IMG/VR virus record: IMGVR_UViG_3300021961_009680
Location: 1 to 34,161 of that record
Source: a virus
Reading direction: 5' to 3' (one strand)
Length of the DNA stretch: 34,161 nucleotides
Positions within the stretch are counted from its first letter, which is position 1. Every line of letters begins with the position of its first letter. Shown here piece after piece: positions 30,252-34,161 of this stretch. The translations under genes and the position numbers were made by a program. Under the pieces are notes generated by a model. The model saw nothing but the letters and a program-made list of their open reading frames with translations. It made no database searches and was not told the origin of the DNA.

Positions 30252-30983
30252 TTAAAGTCCAAATCTGGTTTTAGTTGCGTTATAATTTTGTATAATTTCG
30301 GATGATGAAAGTGCACGATTATATATTTTTGAGATGTATATATTACCTGAAAAAAATGAATCAGAGATTCCTGTTCTATGTACATATCTAACACCAATTG
30401 TTAATTGTTGTGTATTGTTTTGTATCGCACCGGAAGTCGATAATCCCGAACCACTTTCAACCCCATTTACAAAAATTCTCATTATACTACCATTATACGT
30501 ACAAACCACGTTGTATATTGTGTTTAATTCTATTAAAATATTTGTTGGACTATACAATGGGGTTGAAGAACCGATTCTCATTCTAAATGAAGGTCTATTT
30601 GCCGTTGTATTATTGGCCAAATTTAACTCATAAACACCACTATTTAAGTCAGTTGACAACCCTTTACTAAATAAATTATCTCCGTGACTAACATTTGCAA
30701 GTGCGGTTGATTTAAACCAAGTTTCTAAAGTAATTTCAGATGTAATATTTAATGTTGGTGTTAAACCTGTTGGTGTAATAAAATAATCATCTGTGCCGTC
30801 AAAAGAAATTGAACCCATATTAGTGTCACTAAAAGTTGGCCCATTAATTAAGTTTCCATTATTGGTATTTTTACTCATATCATTCCAAGATGTTGATCCT
30901 GAAACATATGATTTTGTATTTGCAGCATCTAAATACAACACTAAACCGTCTGTAACTATTTTTGGTGAATAATGAAAAGCCAT
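30252..30983 (-). CDS. LamG-domain adhesin, paralogue 1
   Basis: 243 residues: PKIVTDGLVLYLDAANTKSY, TSWNDMSKNTNNGNLINGPTF, SISFDGTDDYF, ITLETWFKS, YNVVCTYNG, IFVNGVESG, then IYISKIYNRALSSSEIIQNYNATKTRFGL. One LamG jelly roll, the first of three tandem copies in transcription order and adjacent to the large tail fibre. AAGGAG at 30998-30993, nine bases before its ATG, is one of the few Shine-Dalgarno-like sequences in the window, but it lies inside the end of the preceding gene, so it may be chance. Confidence 0.85.
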   Translation of the reverse strand: MAFHYSPKIVTDGLVLYLDAANTKSYVSGSTSWNDMSKNTNNGNLINGPTFSDTNMGSISFDGTDDYFITPTGLTPTLNITSEITLETWFKSTALANVSHGDNLFSKGLSTDLNSGVYELNLANNTTANRPSFRMRIGSSTPLYSPTNILIELNTIYNVVCTYNGSIMRIFVNGVESGSGLSTSGAIQNNTQQLTIGVRYVHRTGISDSFFSGNIYISKIYNRALSSSEIIQNYNATKTRFGL

Positions 30984-30985
30984 TT

Positions 30986-32410
30986 TTATATGCTCCTTAT
31001 AATTGTTTTAACTGTCCATCCGGCTGTTGTTGCTGATGAACTTAATACCGCATTATTTCCACTAACAGCAACTGTGAATGTTACACCAGTAGTTGTTCCA
31101 ATATCTGTTGTTGATGTTTCAGTGAAGTTCGCAGTCGAACCACTCCATATTGACATAATTTGTCCTGCTCTTGCACCTGTTGATCCTGTACTAATTAAAG
31201 TATATTCATAAAACGCACCTGTGTAAGCACTTGTAGGAATAGAATATATTGTGTTTGTACCTGCAGTTAAACTTGTTTTCGTTGTTGTATTTAATGATGG
31301 AGACTGATATGATCCCCATAATGTTGTGTTATCTGAAAAAGTTTCTAATATTGGAAGACCTGAAATATCATTTACACTAAATAACGAACCTGTTAGACTA
31401 TCTGTAATTGAAAATAATTCGCCGCTTGATCCTTGAACACTAAATAATGGTGAAGTAGTACTATTTCCTGAACCAATAACAGTAAGAATGTTTTGGCCTG
31501 ATCCTGAAATATATCCGGTCTGAGCACTCATTGACCCATATATTCTTGTATTACCACTAACTTCTAATTTTTGCGTTGCACCTGTAAGACCAATACCCAT
31601 ATTACCACTTTGGTCAATTCTTGCTACCTCAACAGCGTTTGCCGTTTGAAATATTAATTTACCCGTACTGTTTGCTGTTGCTAAAATTAAATTTCTATTT
31701 GTATAATCCCATCTTAAAAAAGAACCAAATGTGTCTGAAGGTGTTCCAAAATATATTTGTGAAATTGCAGCATCAGGACTTAATAAACCAATACTTGTTC
31801 CAATCGTAGATTCTGCTAAAAATACAGTTGATATTGGTAACCCAGTAGTTGCAACCCCTGAAGAGCCGTTTGATGCGTTCAACTTAGTTTCTGCACCACC
31901 GACACCAACTGAAAATACACTTGTCGTTCCAACAGAAACACTTCCACCTGAATTTATTATAAACGGTGTTGAGTCTGGATTTGTGTTGTCCTCAACAACA
32001 AATGCGTTTCCTACTCCTGTTTGCGTAATTCTTACTAAATCTGAAGATGTGTTTGAACTAAACCAATTTATTCCTGAATTTCCACTAACTGTTAAATTTG
32101 CAGTTATTGTTGTATCACCTGTTACTGTTCCACCACTTAAAGGAAGATAATAACCCGTTACGTTGTCAGGTAAATTTTGGTATGTTGTTGCAGATATTGT
32201 ATTTGCGGTTAAACCATTTACTGTTCCACCAGTAAACGTGTCATATAGTCCTATAACTGTGCCTGATGAATTTTTATAATATATTAATCCATCAGACAAA
32301 TCTTTAAAATATGTTGAATTTGTAACTCCCGTCCATTCACTTGACGAGTCGACAACAATTGTAAATGTTATACCATTACCGTTTCTTATTGTACTTTGTG
32401 TTATTGCCAT
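30986..32410 (-). CDS. tail fibre protein
   Basis: 474 residues, rich in Gly, Ser and Thr. The phrases YYLPLSGGTVTGDTTITANL (about 87-106) and GNMGIGLTGATQKLEVSGNTRIYG (about 270-293) are typical of long phage tail fibres of the T4 gp37 and related shaft type. The N-terminal 60 residues (NGNGITFTIVVDSSSEWTGVTNSTYFKDLSDGLIYYKN) resemble a fibre attachment module, and the C-terminal 110 (TGAFYEYTLISTGSTGARAGQIMSIWSGS) form a beta-rich tip. It is probably a trimeric fibre that positions the LamG adhesins encoded just downstream; that partnership is inferred. It follows the beta-helix gene by one base. Confidence 0.82.
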   Translation of the reverse strand: MAITQSTIRNGNGITFTIVVDSSSEWTGVTNSTYFKDLSDGLIYYKNSSGTVIGLYDTFTGGTVNGLTANTISATTYQNLPDNVTGYYLPLSGGTVTGDTTITANLTVSGNSGINWFSSNTSSDLVRITQTGVGNAFVVEDNTNPDSTPFIINSGGSVSVGTTSVFSVGVGGAETKLNASNGSSGVATTGLPISTVFLAESTIGTSIGLLSPDAAISQIYFGTPSDTFGSFLRWDYTNRNLILATANSTGKLIFQTANAVEVARIDQSGNMGIGLTGATQKLEVSGNTRIYGSMSAQTGYISGSGQNILTVIGSGNSTTSPLFSVQGSSGELFSITDSLTGSLFSVNDISGLPILETFSDNTTLWGSYQSPSLNTTTKTSLTAGTNTIYSIPTSAYTGAFYEYTLISTGSTGARAGQIMSIWSGSTANFTETSTTDIGTTTGVTFTVAVSGNNAVLSSSATTAGWTVKTIIRSI

Positions 32411-32411
32411 A

Positions 32412-34161
32412 TTATTCTATATCTGTATCTTCTATTATTGGTCCTAAAACCGATTGCGTCAATGAAAACATACCCGGACTTATTGCAAATACGGTTAAAT
32501 TGGTGGTACTAACAAGTGTGTATTGGTTATTTGCGGTGTCTGATTCGGCATAAAAATAAGTATCGGTACCTGGTGTATCTTGTGATGCGGTAATATCTAA
32601 AGTTCCTGAAGCGTTAATTAAACTAACCATTCTTTGTGCTAAAAGTGCAGTAGTATTATACGTTGTTGTGTCAGTTTCGGTAAATGTTTCATTACCACCT
32701 GTTCCATCATTTAAAACTATACTTGTTGTTGCTACAGAATTAACAGTGTATTTTATTCTCATTTTTTTTTCAGCAAGAACACCACCATTTTGATTCAAAT
32801 TAGTGTTTAGTCCTCCTGCATAAACTTTTAATGATAATCCCGAAGACGTTGCCCTTATTGCCGTAGCACCACTAATATTAGATATTAAAGTCCCACCATT
32901 TGAAATTATTTTTCCTGAATTAAATTCAATTGGTGATGCAAATAAAGAAAGATAACTGTTTAAACCTAAACTTGATGGGAAATTAATTCTTATTGTCCCC
33001 GTTAAAAATAAAGTTCCTCCATTTACTTTTATACCATAATATCTTGATGCTATATAGTTTGGTCCACCATATTCGTAATCACAGTTCATTCTTAAAATAC
33101 CTCCTGTTAAATCGGCGGATGCCGCCATGTCGTCATTTGTCCAAACCCCATTTAATGTAACGTCACCCCCACTAATATTAAATCCTGTTGTAGGGTCTTG
33201 GTTTTCCATTAATAAAACTACTTTACCACCTGACACGGTTATTGTTCCTGTTGTTGCGTTATCATAATACCCTCTAAATGTTGTATTAATTTCACCGTCA
33301 GTTATGTTAACTACTCTTACTTCACCCCCAATTAAGTTAAGTTTACCTGTAATATTATCAGAAAAACCATCTAAATAAATTGTAGTGTAGGGGATTGTTG
33401 ATGTACTACCCAACCCCGTAATTCTTGTAACACTTAGATTAATTCTTGTTGGAGCGGGGGCATTAGTAGCAATCCCATAACCTGAAGATGATGCAGTTCT
33501 TATATAATTGACGGTTAAATTAATCAAATTATTTGAGGAGACTAAAAGCGCAGATGTGCCCAATGAAACACTTGTTGTTTCAATTAAATAACCATATATT
33601 GTTAAATTACAATTCCCAAAATAACCAGCCAAACCACTGCCTGAACCAACAAACACGGACCCTGTTGTTGTAGTCATTGAATGCATATCAATTGATACTG
33701 TAGAAGCATCAAGATTAATTACAGACCCTGCTGTTGATGATGCGTTTTTAAAATTTAAATAACATTTACCTGTACTTCTTATATCAAATATTACTGAAGA
33801 TGTTGTAGTTGTTAAACCATTACCTTCAAAAACTATATTAATTGTTGAAGATACTGTAGTACAATAAAAAATAGACGCAGCAGTTCCTGTTTTATTAAAG
33901 TTCCCATACCCCAAAACACTAAATCCTGTTGTAAAACCATTTACTCTAAACATATCACCAGCAGTCGATTTATTAATTGTGGTGTTAGGCATAAAATAAT
34001 AACTAACACCATCTTTTGCAAGGCCTTCAGTTGCCGTTGTCGTAACTGTATATGTGCCAGGAAAAACATATATAGTGTCTCCTGTAGTTGCCGCACTTTG
34101 AGCAGCTTCTAATGTTAAATATGGTAAATTAGAATTACCTTTTGTTCCTGTAGAATCATTT
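32412..34161 (-). CDS. pectate-lyase-like beta-helix fibre protein, N-terminus outside window
   Basis: An in-frame ATG at 33992 exists, but the frame is open upstream to the window edge and reads a sensible protein: NDSTGTKGNSNLPYLTLEAA, then GDTIYVFPGTYTVTTTATEG, the classic first turns of a right-handed beta-helix (pectin-lyase fold). The true start is therefore beyond 34161, and at least 583 residues are present. Repeating coils follow (for example GGEVRVVNITDGEINTTFRG, SGGDVTLNGVW, NGGTLFLTGTIRI), with Cys and Thr ladders. The C-terminal part changes character (KYTVNSVATTSIVLNDGTGG) and may be a fibre tip or trimerisation domain. Phage proteins of this fold bind or depolymerise surface polysaccharide; I cannot see a catalytic site. 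Confidence 0.8.
   Translation of the reverse strand, partial: NDSTGTKGNSNLPYLTLEAAQSAATTGDTIYVFPGTYTVTTTATEGLAKDGVSYYFMPNTTINKSTAGDMFRVNGFTTGFSVLGYGNFNKTGTAASIFYCTTVSSTINIVFEGNGLTTTTSSVIFDIRSTGKCYLNFKNASSTAGSVINLDASTVSIDMHSMTTTTGSVFVGSGSGLAGYFGNCNLTIYGYLIETTSVSLGTSALLVSSNNLINLTVNYIRTASSSGYGIATNAPAPTRINLSVTRITGLGSTSTIPYTTIYLDGFSDNITGKLNLIGGEVRVVNITDGEINTTFRGYYDNATTGTITVSGGKVVLLMENQDPTTGFNISGGDVTLNGVWTNDDMAASADLTGGILRMNCDYEYGGPNYIASRYYGIKVNGGTLFLTGTIRINFPSSLGLNSYLSLFASPIEFNSGKIISNGGTLISNISGATAIRATSSGLSLKVYAGGLNTNLNQNGGVLAEKKMRIKYTVNSVATTSIVLNDGTGGNETFTETDTTTYNTTALLAQRMVSLINASGTLDITASQDTPGTDTYFYAESDTANNQYTLVSTTNLTVFAISPGMFSLTQSVLGPIIEDTDIE

Noticed and set aside
31731-32150. Plus-strand open frame of 139 codons in the tail-fibre region
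   Set aside because: Antisense to the tail fibre, whose sense frame has clear fibre motifs; no promoter or family signature.
32412-33992. ATG at 33992 as the true start of the beta-helix protein
   Set aside because: The open frame upstream encodes the expected first turns of the beta-helix, so the start is outside the window.
1-34161. tRNA genes, rRNA genes, CRISPR arrays, insertion sequences and att sites
   Set aside because: I looked for cloverleaf-type arms, regularly spaced repeats, transposase motifs and flanking direct repeats and saw none besides the tmRNA.

Overview
The window is a piece of a large, AT-rich, tailed-phage genome of the T4-like (myovirus) type that infects, or recently came from, a Bacteroidetes host, most likely in the Flavobacteriia. 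The phage assignment rests on a recognisable head module on the minus strand: terminase large subunit (13795-15573), portal (11937-13757), U35-type prohead protease (9455-10165), an acidic scaffold-like protein (7658-9094) and a gp23-type major capsid protein (5705-7579), which keeps T4 gene order 17-20-21-22-23. The Bacteroidetes assignment rests on short type-IX-secretion C-terminal signals on exported proteins, signal peptides ending in FGQ or FSQ, a Bacteroidetes-style bS21, TAnnTTTG promoter elements, a DUF4494-like protein and the near absence of Shine-Dalgarno sequences.

Layout. 1-1104: the end of a DUF5872-like gene and a small membrane protein, both minus. 1280-5496: three exported proteins (a beta-sandwich surface protein, a subtilisin-like protease and a SprB-repeat protein), all with T9SS-like C-termini; the last two share a duplicated upstream control region. 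5705-19024: the head and packaging operons, with a ribosomal protein bS21 gene inserted on the opposite strand at 10746-10934. 19102-21688: a divergent pair made of a UVR-motif protein and a ClpC-like AAA+ unfoldase without the usual N-domain. 21739-26030: an exported protein, an OmpA-like protein, an M20/M28-type metallopeptidase and an unknown protein. 26112-26519: a complete tmRNA (ssrA) gene with a Bacteroidetes promoter and a terminator, followed by an HNH endonuclease, a tiny Cys-rich lipoprotein and a pyrimidine-dimer glycosylase. 27989-34161: minus-strand tail-fibre and adhesin genes with three tandem LamG paralogues, ending in a beta-helix protein cut by the window edge.

How it fits together. 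The late structural genes are packed head to tail, often with ATGA overlaps. Many units are preceded by a sense-oriented TATTTATA octamer and closed by strong hairpin terminators. Several accessory genes (tmRNA, pyrimidine-dimer glycosylase, the 174-aa exported protein, the metallopeptidase) instead carry host-like TAnnTTTG elements, which suggests expression by unmodified host polymerase. The most interesting combination is a phage-borne protein-synthesis and quality-control set: tmRNA (ribosome rescue and tagging), a ClpC-like unfoldase that keeps a VGF ClpP-docking tripeptide, a UVR-motif protein beside it, and bS21. Together with T9SS-addressed surface proteins this looks like a phage that reworks host translation, proteolysis and cell surface. 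That functional reading is inference; the gene identities are mostly clear from motifs.
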